Assembly: GCF_018449515.1 (NCBI RefSeq)
Contig: NZ_JAAVUQ010000014.1
Location: forward strand, 1-64,000
DNA from: Caballeronia sp. dw_19
GTDB taxonomy: Bacteria > Pseudomonadota > Gammaproteobacteria > Burkholderiales > Burkholderiaceae
Length of the DNA stretch: 64,000 nt
Direction: 5' to 3'
Shown: one piece after another, positions 45,433-54,647 of the stretch
How the letters are laid out: every line of letters starts with the position of its first letter
Position numbering within the stretch: the stretch's first letter is position 1
The notes under the pieces: model-generated
What the model saw: only the letters and a program-made list of their open reading frames with translations
Databases searched by the model: none
Told to the model about the DNA's origin: nothing
Made by a program: the position numbers and the translations under genes

Positions 45433-48400
45433 CTAGCGACTGCGTCTATCGCGGCACAACGCGACCAGGGCGCTCAACTGGCTGAGGTCGGCCGGCTTGA
45501 TCAGGTGGTGGTCGAAACCCGCTTGCGTGGCTCGCTGAAGATGCTCCTCCTCGCCGTACCCGCTATGGGCAATCAGCAAGGTGTCATGTTGACCCGGCAT
45601 CGAACGTATCCGGCGAGCGACCTCGTAGCCATCCATTTCAGGCAGGCCGATATCGAGCAACACCACCTCGGGTTTGAATTGTTCGACACAGAGAAGCGCG
45701 GATGGACCGTCGCGCGCGGTTTGCACCTCGTGTCCGTCGATCCTTAGCAAAGCAGCGCTGCTCTCCAGCGCATCAAGGTTGTCGTCCACCACAAGCACGC
45801 GCATGGCGCCGAGCGACGGTGCGCAATGAAGCGCCACATGCACCGGCTCCTCAGCCACCGTGCCGCGCGGCATGGCGGGCAGGCGCACCACGAACTTGCT
45901 GCCCCGGTCGGGCCCTTCGCTGTATGCGCGCACGTCGCCGCCATGCAATCCGACCAGGCGATGCACCAGCGCGAGGCCAAGACCGAGACCCGCGGCCTTG
46001 CGATCCAGCGAACGTTCGGCCTGCACAAAGATATCGAAGATCGTCGGAATGAGTTCGGCCGTCATGCCAATGCCGCTGTCGACCATGGTCAGGACCGCGT
46101 CGTCGAGATAGCGCTCAATCGAAATCCGGATATGACCGCCGTGCGGCGTGTATTTGATCGCGTTGCCCAACAGGTTGGTCACGACCTGTTCGACCCGCAT
46201 CGCGTCACCGTTGATGGGTAGCACACCGGTTGGAAAAGCCAATGTGATTTCATGCGCATAAGCCTCGAATTCCGGACGCATGGCCTCGATCGCTCGACGC
46301 ACCGTCTCGACGAGGTCAATCGGCTCGGTCTTGAGAATGATGATGCCCCGCGTGATTCGCGACACATCCAGCAGATCCTCGACCAGACGGATCTCGTGGT
46401 CGAGTTGCCGCTGTGCGCCCAAGCGGGCAATCTTCTGCATTTCCTTGTCAGCGCTGTCCCGCTCCCAAACCTGCAGACCGTTGCGAATGGCTGCGAGCGG
46501 ATTGCGCAACTCATGCGCGAGCATGGCGAGGAACTCGTCTTTTTGTTGATCCGCCGATTGCAAGCGGCCGAATGCCTGGTGCTGCTGGGTTACATCGGAG
46601 ATCGTAAGCAGGATCAACGCTTGCGCGGGCCATGCAATGCGCATGGCGCTGAGTTGCATTGTCCGTAGCCCGATGCCCGGGAATTCGTGCGTGATCTGAT
46701 AGTCGCGAACGCTGGTCCTTTGCGGCACGAGTTCCTCGAGCAGCTCACGCAGCGCGGGAATATTCCACTGCTCATTACCCAGGTCATACAGCTTCGTGCC
46801 GATGGTCTTGTCGGGTGATGTCTGGAAGGTCTGGTAAAACGCGCGGTTCGCCAAAGTGATCTTCAGGTCCGCCTCGAGCACGAGCAACGGTTCGGACATG
46901 GTCTCGACAATTGCTTGCGAGAAGTCGCGCGCGCGTTCGACCTCGTCGTTCGCGGTCTTGAGCTCATGGTTGCGATACCGCAGCTCGTCATTGGTCGTCG
47001 TCAACTCTTCGTTAACGGATTGCAGCTCTTCCTTGGCGGTCTCGAGTTCTTCGTTGGTGCTCTGGAATTCCTCATTGCTCGACAGCAGTTCCTCTTCGCT
47101 TGCCCGCAGGTCCTCCCGTGCTCGCTCATGTTCCTCGAGTATCGCCAGTAAATGCCGGTGGCTGCCCTCGAGTTCGGCGTCCAGCCTCGCGATTTCAAGG
47201 TCCTTCTCGCTGTGGGCTTCGCGCTCGGGCTGCCCCTTGACTTGCCGAAAAGCCTGCGCCACGAAGTTTGTCAGCGGTGCGCGCCCCGGCTTGGGCGATA
47301 GTCTTACGCCTTCGGCAGGCGCTTCGAAGAAGATCAGATACCAACGTCCCGGCACGCCCGCGATCTGTACCGGATGCACCTCGAGCGTCACGCTTGCAGC
47401 GGCGTTTAAACGCAGACTCGCCTTGCGGATAACGGTGGCTTCGCGGCGCGCCCGTCTGACAGCCTCGTCGATCGCGAGGAAAATTTCCGGCCGTGCGAGC
47501 CGCTTGAGACTGCTGCTGGGCGGTCCGTTCGGATTGGCCAGATACGCCGAGGTATCGCCGCGAAACTCGAGAACATTCAGTTCGTCGTCGCATAGCACGC
47601 TCGGCGGCGTGTACCGTTCCAAAGTCATGCGATTGACCTCGTTACGCAGCAACTCGGCACGCGTCGGGACCTCGCGACCGCCGTTCGAGGGTCTGGTGGA
47701 AACAAACGATTGCGGCATCACCGTCGACGCAGGCAGGCCCATCCTCGGACGTCCGGGACTGGGGTTCTTGCTATAGAGCTTGCTCGACACGCTGGGAATC
47801 ACGCTGAATAGCTCAGACGACGCACCCACCGATTCCGACGGTCCCAGCATAAGTACGCCATCGGGCGCCAGCGCGTAATGAAACAGCGGCATGACTGTCC
47901 GCTGCAGCACGGGATCCAGGTAGATCAGCAGGTTGCGGCAGCTGATCAGGTCGATCCTCGAAAACGGCGGATCGGTCGCCACGTTGTGGCGGGCGAACGT
48001 GCAGAGGCTCCTGACCGACTTGCTGACACAGTAGTGGTCACCATCGCGCACAAAGAACCGCTCAAGCCGCTCGGGAGACACATTGCGTGCGATGTTCTCG
48101 ATATAGCGGCCCGCGCGTGCGGTTTCCAGCGCATCGACGCTGACATCGGAACCGAAGACCTGAATCTTGGTATCGGCGAGACGATCGCCCAGATACTCCA
48201 CGAGGCAGATGGCGATCGAGTACGCCTCCTCTCCACTCGCGCAACCGGGTACCCAGATGCGGATGCCTGGCGGTGCATCATGGTCGCTGATCAGGCGCGG
48301 AAAGACGGTTCGGAGCAGGTCGTCGAAGGTTGCCGGATCGCGGAAAAATTCGGTCACGCGAATCAGCAGGTCACGGCCCAGTGCGAGCGTTTCAGCGGCA

Positions 48401-49209
48401 TCGGACCCGAGCAGGGCAACATAGTCCGAGACCGAGGTCATTTCGCGCAATGCCATCCGGCGCGATAACCTGCGTTGGACCGTGCCGCGCTTGTAGTAGG
48501 TGAAGTCGATGTTGCAGGCGTTGCGCAACAGGCGAAACAGAGGGCGCAGGCTCTGGTCCCCGGGGTCCGTTGCCGGCCCCATGGATTCGAGCTCGTCCAG
48601 TGCGCGGCTGGAAAAGCGCCCGACGCGCGCGATTTCGCGTGCGATCTCACGCGGTGCAAGCACGCTGTCGACACAACCGAGTCCCATGGCCGCGAGCGGC
48701 ATGCTGCTGTGGCGCGCCGACGCCGTGTCCTGTGCGAACGTAATGCCGCCCCCGCCTTGAATAGCCTGTAGGCCGAGCGCGCCATCCGAGCCGTTACCGG
48801 AAAGAATCACGCCGATCGCATTGACGCCCAGGTCGCTCGCGAGCGAATCGAACAGGTCGTCGATCGGCATGGGCGGCCCCAGGGTCTCTCCCCGCGGTTG
48901 CAGCCTGATACGGTGCTGCGCGATCGACATGCTCTTGTTGGGCGGGATCACGTAGACATGGTCTGTTTCAATGGCCATGCCGTCGGTCGCTTCAATGACC
49001 GGCATTGAAGTGTGTTTCGACAGGATCTCCGGAAGCAGGCTGGGCCGAAACGGTGCGAGATGCTGGACGACCAGGAAGGCCATTCCGCAGGACGGCGCGA
49101 TGGCACCGAGCAACTCCGAGATGGCCTCGAGTCCGCCTGCGGAAGCGCCAATTCCCACCACCGTGAAAGATTGAGTGGTTGCTTCGTCTGCTGTAGCACG
49201 AGTTGTCAC
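45433..49209 (-). CDS. CheB-CheR-PAS-histidine kinase-REC hybrid
   Basis: A 1258-residue protein from the GTG at 49209, which has AGGAG close upstream; the upstream extension to 49392 lacks domains. CheB is at 15-195 (GIGASAGG Ser23, VQHLAP His50, SGNGSDGA). CheR is at about 215-475 (RVTEFFRDPATF, IWVPGCASGEEAYS). Then come a coiled coil with repeated NEELxxxxEELxSxNEE heptads, PAS, HisKA (MLAHELRNPLAAIRNG), HATPase (GLGLGLALVHRLVGLHGG) and a terminal REC (MRVLVVDDN, LLDIGLPEMDG). It is paralogous to the 26761-31197 protein but has a REC and no DNA-binding output. Soluble. Input unknown. Confidence 0.9.
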   Translation of the reverse strand: MTTRATADEATTQSFTVVGIGASAGGLEAISELLGAIAPSCGMAFLVVQHLAPFRPSLLPEILSKHTSMPVIEATDGMAIETDHVYVIPPNKSMSIAQHRIRLQPRGETLGPPMPIDDLFDSLASDLGVNAIGVILSGNGSDGALGLQAIQGGGGITFAQDTASARHSSMPLAAMGLGCVDSVLAPREIAREIARVGRFSSRALDELESMGPATDPGDQSLRPLFRLLRNACNIDFTYYKRGTVQRRLSRRMALREMTSVSDYVALLGSDAAETLALGRDLLIRVTEFFRDPATFDDLLRTVFPRLISDHDAPPGIRIWVPGCASGEEAYSIAICLVEYLGDRLADTKIQVFGSDVSVDALETARAGRYIENIARNVSPERLERFFVRDGDHYCVSKSVRSLCTFARHNVATDPPFSRIDLISCRNLLIYLDPVLQRTVMPLFHYALAPDGVLMLGPSESVGASSELFSVIPSVSSKLYSKNPSPGRPRMGLPASTVMPQSFVSTRPSNGGREVPTRAELLRNEVNRMTLERYTPPSVLCDDELNVLEFRGDTSAYLANPNGPPSSSLKRLARPEIFLAIDEAVRRARREATVIRKASLRLNAAASVTLEVHPVQIAGVPGRWYLIFFEAPAEGVRLSPKPGRAPLTNFVAQAFRQVKGQPEREAHSEKDLEIARLDAELEGSHRHLLAILEEHERAREDLRASEEELLSSNEEFQSTNEELETAKEELQSVNEELTTTNDELRYRNHELKTANDEVERARDFSQAIVETMSEPLLVLEADLKITLANRAFYQTFQTSPDKTIGTKLYDLGNEQWNIPALRELLEELVPQRTSVRDYQITHEFPGIGLRTMQLSAMRIAWPAQALILLTISDVTQQHQAFGRLQSADQQKDEFLAMLAHELRNPLAAIRNGLQVWERDSADKEMQKIARLGAQRQLDHEIRLVEDLLDVSRITRGIIILKTEPIDLVETVRRAIEAMRPEFEAYAHEITLAFPTGVLPINGDAMRVEQVVTNLLGNAIKYTPHGGHIRISIERYLDDAVLTMVDSGIGMTAELIPTIFDIFVQAERSLDRKAAGLGLGLALVHRLVGLHGGDVRAYSEGPDRGSKFVVRLPAMPRGTVAEEPVHVALHCAPSLGAMRVLVVDDNLDALESSAALLRIDGHEVQTARDGPSALLCVEQFKPEVVLLDIGLPEMDGYEVARRIRSMPGQHDTLLIAHSGYGEEEHLQRATQAGFDHHLIKPADLSQLSALVALCRDRRSR

Positions 49210-49461
49210 TGCTGCTCCTGTGACGAAGTGCGGTCGAATTCCATTCGCCGGCTCTTGCCGCGTGACAAGGAGCGAAAAACGAAGCTGGCCATCCAACGTA
49301 ATTTTTTGAAGGGCGAAGAAGCTGATCCGGCGATTCACAGGGCGTGAACCGCCGCAAAGCGAAGACTGGCTGGCCGTTCCCCAATTATGCACCAGTCTGC
49401 TTAACCGGGCGCTTATGGGGCCATTGTTTATCGCTGGTTTATCGCGTGCGTGCGGATAAAC

Positions 49462-51009
49462 TCAGTCGACCTGAAAAGCAGCCACACTCTCCACAAGTCC
49501 ATGAGCTTGCTCGCGCATTGACACTGCAGCCGCTGCCGCCTGCTCCACAAGCGCCGCGTTTCGTTGCGTTACTTCGTCCATCTGGGTAACGGCCCGATTG
49601 ACTTGTTCGATCCCGTCGCTTTGCTCCTCGGAGGCCGACGCGATCTCCTTCATGATCGCGGTGACTCGTTGAACCGAAACCAGTATCTCTTTCATGCACT
49701 GGCCGGCGCTATCGACGAGCGTGGCGCCGCTCTGAACGCGACCATTCGAATGCTCGATCAATCTCTTGATGTCTTTGGAGGCGGTCGATGAACGCTGCGC
49801 GAGATTCCGGACTTCGGATGCAACAACCGCGAATCCCCTGCCATGTTCACCGGCCCGCGCGGCCTCGACAGCCGCGTTGAGTGCGAGGATATTGGTTTGG
49901 AACGCGATCCCTTCGATCATCCCAAGGATCTCCCCAATCTGTTTCGTACTGCTGGTGATCTCATCCATGGTCGCGACGACTTCCGAAACGACGTCGTTAC
50001 CTCGATTCGCGATGGAAAAGGCATCGCCGGCGAGCACCGAAGCTTGTCGCGCGTTGTCGGCATTCTGTCTCACCGCCGACGTAAGCTCCTCCATGCTTGC
50101 AGCAGTTTCCTCCAACGACGCGGCCTGCCCCTCGGTTCTTCTTGACAGGTCAGCGTTGCCCGACGATATCTCATCTGTTGACGTTCCAATGGAATTCGCC
50201 GCGCCGATAATCGCGACCACCGCCTGACGCAGTTGCGCCTGCATCTCTTGAAGCTTGAACAGAAGGCTGCCCCGATCGCCGGCTTGCAGGTCTATGTGCT
50301 GCGCGAGGTTACCCCCTGCTGTAGCGCCCACGACCTGCGCTGCATACTCCGGCGAGCCACCTAGCGAACGGTTTAGCCTTCGGTTCACAAGGTACACAAC
50401 ACCAGACAGCATGGCCGCGATGATGGCGACGAGCACGACCAACTGGCGCAGCGATGCGTTGAATGCCTCGTCGATGTCATCCAGGTAAGCACCCGTCACG
50501 AACGACCAATCCCAGGGCTTAAAGGTGGCGATGTGGCTGCGCTTTCGAACGGGTTCTTTCGAACCGAGCCGTGGCGTAGCATAGTCAACGAACCCATCGC
50601 CAGACCCCTTCGCGATTGCAGCCATCGCGCGGTACACGTACTTCCCGTTGGAATCCTGATAGTCGCCAAAGTACTTGCCCTCGGTTTCCGGCTTGGAAGG
50701 GTTCATGACGGCATGACAATCTGAATCGACGATGGATACGTACCCGTCGGCGCCATAACGGATCGCTCGCAATTGCGCGAGTGCCTGCTTCTTCGCTTCA
50801 GGCGTCGACAAGGTTCCGTCAGCGGCCAGCGCCGCATAACGGCGCGTGATGCTCATTGCTATATCTCCGGCGTCCTTCAACGAATGCTGTCTTTCTTCCA
50901 GACGGACCTCGCGAGTCTGGTAAGCCCCGAAACCCGCCACGGAGATCAGGCAAATCAGGGCGAGCGCCAAAGGAATCCACAACTGTTGCTGAAATGTAAG
51001 GCGTTTCAT
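49462..51009 (-). CDS. Methyl-accepting chemotaxis protein with Cache sensor
   Basis: A 515-residue chemoreceptor. TM1 is at 8-28, a single-Cache periplasmic sensor at about 35-185 (YGADGYVSIVDSDCHAVMNPSKPETEGKYFGDY), TM2 at 187-209, then HAMP and the signalling helices with the conserved hairpin GIAFQTNILALNAAVEAARAGEHGRGFAVVA. No C-terminal CheR/CheB tether pentapeptide (ends AAFQVD). Cache domains of this type often bind small carboxylates. The start overlaps the 64-residue upstream gene by ATGA. Next to a CheB/CheR-containing kinase, which may share methylation control. Confidence 0.9.
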   Translation of the reverse strand: MKRLTFQQQLWIPLALALICLISVAGFGAYQTREVRLEERQHSLKDAGDIAMSITRRYAALAADGTLSTPEAKKQALAQLRAIRYGADGYVSIVDSDCHAVMNPSKPETEGKYFGDYQDSNGKYVYRAMAAIAKGSGDGFVDYATPRLGSKEPVRKRSHIATFKPWDWSFVTGAYLDDIDEAFNASLRQLVVLVAIIAAMLSGVVYLVNRRLNRSLGGSPEYAAQVVGATAGGNLAQHIDLQAGDRGSLLFKLQEMQAQLRQAVVAIIGAANSIGTSTDEISSGNADLSRRTEGQAASLEETAASMEELTSAVRQNADNARQASVLAGDAFSIANRGNDVVSEVVATMDEITSSTKQIGEILGMIEGIAFQTNILALNAAVEAARAGEHGRGFAVVASEVRNLAQRSSTASKDIKRLIEHSNGRVQSGATLVDSAGQCMKEILVSVQRVTAIMKEIASASEEQSDGIEQVNRAVTQMDEVTQRNAALVEQAAAAAVSMREQAHGLVESVAAFQVD

Positions 51010-51200
51010 GAGGTCTTTATAGAGTCGTGTACTAAGCGTTGTACGGCACGAAACCCGGATACTTGATAGTTCCCGCCGAGTTCTTCGATGTTTTTCAGAT
51101 TCCCGCCTTGCTGCAGAGCGCGCTTCACTCCCTCCATGTCCTGCGCTCGCCAACAGTCTGTTGTCCAGGTTGGTTGAATAAAGTCATATCGAGTGTACAC
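51006..51200 (-). CDS. 64-residue protein coupled to the chemoreceptor
   Basis: Starts MYTRYDFIQPTWTTDCW with AGGAA upstream and stops in an ATGA overlap with the chemoreceptor start, so translation is probably coupled. The middle (MEGVKRALQQGGNLKNIEELGGNYQVSGFRAVQRLV) is helical. No signal, membrane segment or known family. It may be an accessory or modulator of the receptor; inference only. Confidence 0.55.
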   Translation of the reverse strand: MYTRYDFIQPTWTTDCWRAQDMEGVKRALQQGGNLKNIEELGGNYQVSGFRAVQRLVHDSIKTS

Positions 51201-51874
51201 ATTGAATTTTTCCTGAAGAAGATCATTTCCATGCGTGCGACTTCAAATGGGGTATTCCCTTAAATGAGGCATTTAATAAGGGTTTTCACCAAACTAAAGC
51301 ACACATGCACCAACAAAAATATACTTAGATATCTTGCCAAATTATAATGTGAACACTAGACTTTCAGAAATCAAACGCAACCTGATGCCGCGCTTCGGAG
51401 GAGTCGACCAGATGACAAAGACCTTGCGTATCGGGCAGATCCTTCCGCCGCTGTTACGGCCTGCCCATGCTGCGCGAATGGAACCTCGAACGCCTGGCGC
51501 CGGGCGCGTTGCTCGCCGGTCCTTACTGATAGCTATCGACACAAACGCGACACCGGATCAGGCAAGCTTTGAGTTCGTCACGGCCGCCGCCGTCTGTTCA
51601 ACCTGCCCAGTGTCCGGGCCGGGCATAGCTTTTGAGCGTGGACGTTGTAATTGCAGGCGGAAACGACAGGTACATCAACGCCAGTAAGACTGCCTTACCA
51701 CGCTGTCATGCTTGCGTTAAATCTTATCTATTTCGTAGTCCGATATTTTTTGTTCTCGATTTAAGGGGCACCCCTTCCGACGCCCTTGTCGATCAAAAAA
51801 GAATAAGCCGTGAGTCCTGACGCCCGGACCGATACAGCAGCAACAATTGTTTTTTCATACACTAGGAGATGGAC
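51201..51874. other. Gene-free interval, about 670 bases
   Basis: AT-rich at 51240-51360 and again at 51710-51860, GC-richer between. Short open readings lack ribosome sites and domain similarity. It carries the promoters of the chemoreceptor operon (left) and the nadC cluster (right); none could be assigned. The base composition change suggests a junction between separately acquired blocks. Confidence 0.45.
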
Positions 51875-52711
51875 ATGTACGACGTATTTCAAACGGATCG
51901 CCTGATTGACATGTGGCTGACCGAGGACATTGGGTATTGTGACCTCACCGCACAGGTCATGATTGAAGCGAACGAAACGGGAGCATTCTTCATGAATGCA
52001 CGCGAGGATCTGATCGTGGCGGGTATCGACGTCGCAGCACGGGTGTTCAAGCGCTACGATTCAACGCTCGACGTAGTCGTACGCGTCAAGGACGGTGACC
52101 ACGTAAAGAAAGGGGCTGTGCTTCTTGACGTACGGGGAAATGCGCGAAGCGTACTGACCGCCGAGCGAACGGCGCTTAACATCCTGCAGCGCATGTCGGG
52201 CATTGCCAACCTCACCGCGGAGTATGTCAAGGCAGTCGCGGGAACGCGCGCACGATTGATCGACACACGCAAGACCACACCCGGTTTGCGCATGCTGGAG
52301 AAGCATGCGGTGACCTGCGGCGGGGGCTTGAACCACCGCCTCGGACTTGATAACGGCGTGATGATTAAAGACAATCACATTGCGGTTTGTGGCGGAATCA
52401 CGAAGGCTGTGCAACGTGCGCGCCGCCAATTGCCGGTGTTGACGAAGCTCGAAGTGGAGTGCGACCGCATCGAGCAAGTCGAGGAAGCGCTGGAAGCCGG
52501 CGTTGACGTGATCATGCTCGACAACATGTCCGTCGAGGAAATGACGAAGGCCGTGAAGCTGGTCAATGGCCGTACGAAGCTTGAAGCGTCTGGCGGTATC
52601 AGCCTCGCAACCATCGGGGAAATATCGAAAACGGGCGTCGACTATATCTCCACGAGCAAGATAAACCAGGCTTCGGTGTGCGTTGACATCGGTCTGGACG
52701 AGGCGGAGTAA
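51875..52711 (+). CDS. nadC: Nicotinate-nucleotide pyrophosphorylase (carboxylating), paralogue
   Basis: A 278-residue quinolinate phosphoribosyltransferase making nicotinate mononucleotide from quinolinate and PRPP. The ATG at 51875 lies six bases after AGGAG; ATG 51869 would be too close. Catalytic and substrate residues are present: TAERTALNILQRMSG, IDTRKTTPGLR, CGGGLNHRLGL and IKDNHIA, favouring NadC over the related ModD. It is not near nadA or nadB; instead it lies seven bases before a phnN-AMP-phosphorylase-type fusion, suggesting a dedicated PRPP supply. Probably a second copy; the housekeeping one should be elsewhere. Confidence 0.87.
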   Translation: MYDVFQTDRLIDMWLTEDIGYCDLTAQVMIEANETGAFFMNAREDLIVAGIDVAARVFKRYDSTLDVVVRVKDGDHVKKGAVLLDVRGNARSVLTAERTALNILQRMSGIANLTAEYVKAVAGTRARLIDTRKTTPGLRMLEKHAVTCGGGLNHRLGLDNGVMIKDNHIAVCGGITKAVQRARRQLPVLTKLEVECDRIEQVEEALEAGVDVIMLDNMSVEEMTKAVKLVNGRTKLEASGGISLATIGEISKTGVDYISTSKINQASVCVDIGLDEAE

Positions 52712-52718
52712 CAACCTC

Positions 52719-54524
52719 ATGTCCGACGGAATTTTCTTTTTTGTGGTCGGCCCGAGTGGCGCCGGCAAAGACTCTCTCATTGACGGAGCGCGTGAAGTTC
52801 TCAGCGATTTCGTCTTTGCGCGTCGGGTAGTCACCCGGCCTCACGGCTCGCCGGGTGAAGATCACGAAGCGCTTAATGAAACCGAGTTCGCGCGTCTCGA
52901 CTGCCAAGGAGAATTCCTTATTACCTGGTCGGCACACGGACTGAGGTACGGGTTGCGTCGTGATCTCCTCAATGCACTTTCGCAGGGGCATCACGTCATC
53001 GCGAATGGGTCACGAGCAATGATCGACGTGCTTTCAACTCGCGTGCCGCGGCTGGTGGTAGTCGAAGTGAGCGCGCCCGCTTCCGTGCTCGCCGCAAGAA
53101 TTCTTGCGCGAGGCAGGGAAACCCCAGAGGAGGTTTTAAAACGCGTGGCGCGTCAGGTCGAACCGACCTCTGCTGACGTTGAGATATTGAAGGTATTAAA
53201 TGACGGAACGCTTGAGCAGGGGATAGAACGTTTCGTCGCAGCGCTTGGCCGTGCCACGCAACCTGCTCCGCCCAGCATGCGCGCCCTGAAGGCAAAGATC
53301 GCGGGCGAAGCACTGAACGAAGCTCAATATAGCGCTGTGCTCGACGACATTCTTGCACTGCGTTATTCGGACCGGGATATCAACGCGTTCCTTTTACACG
53401 CGTCGCAAAACCTGTCTGACGCCGAAGTGCTCGCGTTGGCAAAGGTGCGTTGCAAGCTGACGCCGCGCATCGTTTGGGACGAGCCAATGCTCGTTGACAA
53501 GCATTCAATGGGAGGCGTCCCAGGTAGCCGGATCACCTTGATCGTAGTCCCTATTGTGGCGGCGTTCGGGCTTGCAATGCCAAAGACGTCATCAAGAGCA
53601 ATCACCTCTGCCGCAGGTACTGCCGACGCAATGGAAACGGTCACACGTGTCGATCTCACCAGCGCAGAGGTACGTCGTTGCGTCAGTGAAGCGCGCGCTT
53701 GTATTGCATGGAACGGACGGTTGAATCACTCGTTGATTGACGATCGGATCAATGCATTTACCCGACCACTGGGCCTTGATTCAAACCGCTGGTCCGTTGC
53801 ATCGATTCTATCCAAGAAGTGGTCGGCAGGATCCACGCACGTCATCATCGATCTTCCTTACGGTCCGCACGCCAAGCTGAAGGACGAACTCGAAGCACGC
53901 GCGTTAGGTGAGCTTTTCGAGTATGTCGCAGCGGGCCTGGGGTTGCGCGTCAAGGCCATGGTCACCGATGGCAGCAGCCCGATCGGGCGTGGCATCGGAC
54001 CTGCGCTCGAGGTACGGGACGTCAAGCTGGTGCTGGACAACGACCCCGATGCACCCGCCGACCTGCGCGAAAAAGCCCTCCGTTTCGCCGCAGAGATTCT
54101 TGCTTGGGCACCGGCCGTAGGCACCGTTTCAAAGGGCCGGCAGATCGCGGAGTCGCTGCTTTCTTCCGGCCAGGCCCGAAGTGCATTCGAACGCATTGTC
54201 GATAGCCAGGGCCGGCGAGTACCGCCGGTTTTGCCGGCCAGGTTTGCACAAACGGTTGTGGCGCAGCAGGGAGGCGTCGTCTCCAGCATTGATGGCTGGG
54301 CCATCGCGGGAATTGCGCGAACAGCCGGCGCTCCGGCGGATCTGGGTGCCGGCGTAGATCTTCTTGCCGCAGTGGGTCAGCACGTCGAGCCCGGGGACGG
54401 ACTATTTCGTATTCACGGCGCTGACGAAGGGCTTGTCTCGGCAGCGGCTTTGTTGGCCCAAACAACGTGCACGCATGACATCTGCGTTGACAGCATGAAT
54501 AGCGTGCCCCTCCCCTCCGCTTGA
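52719..54524 (+). CDS. PhnN kinase-AMP/thymidine phosphorylase fusion
   Basis: A 601-residue bifunctional protein. Residues 1-185 resemble ribose 1,5-bisphosphate phosphokinase PhnN, with P-loop VVGPSGAGKDSL (Lys17). Residues about 187-585 resemble the DeoA/AMP phosphorylase family: DKHSMGGVPGSR near 260 and PKTSSRAITSAAGTADAMET near 288-306, closer to archaeal AMP phosphorylase (KHS-GGVPG, SSRAIT) than to bacterial DeoA. AMP phosphorylase yields ribose 1,5-bisphosphate, the PhnN substrate, so the fusion would convert a nucleoside monophosphate to PRPP. It is seven bases after nadC, a PRPP consumer. Activity inferred. Confidence 0.85.
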   Translation: MSDGIFFFVVGPSGAGKDSLIDGAREVLSDFVFARRVVTRPHGSPGEDHEALNETEFARLDCQGEFLITWSAHGLRYGLRRDLLNALSQGHHVIANGSRAMIDVLSTRVPRLVVVEVSAPASVLAARILARGRETPEEVLKRVARQVEPTSADVEILKVLNDGTLEQGIERFVAALGRATQPAPPSMRALKAKIAGEALNEAQYSAVLDDILALRYSDRDINAFLLHASQNLSDAEVLALAKVRCKLTPRIVWDEPMLVDKHSMGGVPGSRITLIVVPIVAAFGLAMPKTSSRAITSAAGTADAMETVTRVDLTSAEVRRCVSEARACIAWNGRLNHSLIDDRINAFTRPLGLDSNRWSVASILSKKWSAGSTHVIIDLPYGPHAKLKDELEARALGELFEYVAAGLGLRVKAMVTDGSSPIGRGIGPALEVRDVKLVLDNDPDAPADLREKALRFAAEILAWAPAVGTVSKGRQIAESLLSSGQARSAFERIVDSQGRRVPPVLPARFAQTVVAQQGGVVSSIDGWAIAGIARTAGAPADLGAGVDLLAAVGQHVEPGDGLFRIHGADEGLVSAAALLAQTTCTHDICVDSMNSVPLPSA

Positions 54525-54647
54525 GGCATGACGACCGGAAGGCGATTAGGAAACGATTAGGAAACGATTGAAAAGCAATTGGCAAGACCGCATCGGTAGC
54601 AGTGATTCCATAACAGCGCGTGGTTAATTATCCTTGGAGCAGTGAGA

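Noticed and set aside
46856..47776. 306-residue plus-strand frame opposite the second hybrid kinase
   Set aside because: Ser-rich antisense of the kinase coiled coil; no independent support.
51334..51687. 117-residue frame in the interval before nadC
   Set aside because: No ribosome site, no recognised domain, composition unlike neighbouring genes; treated as non-coding.
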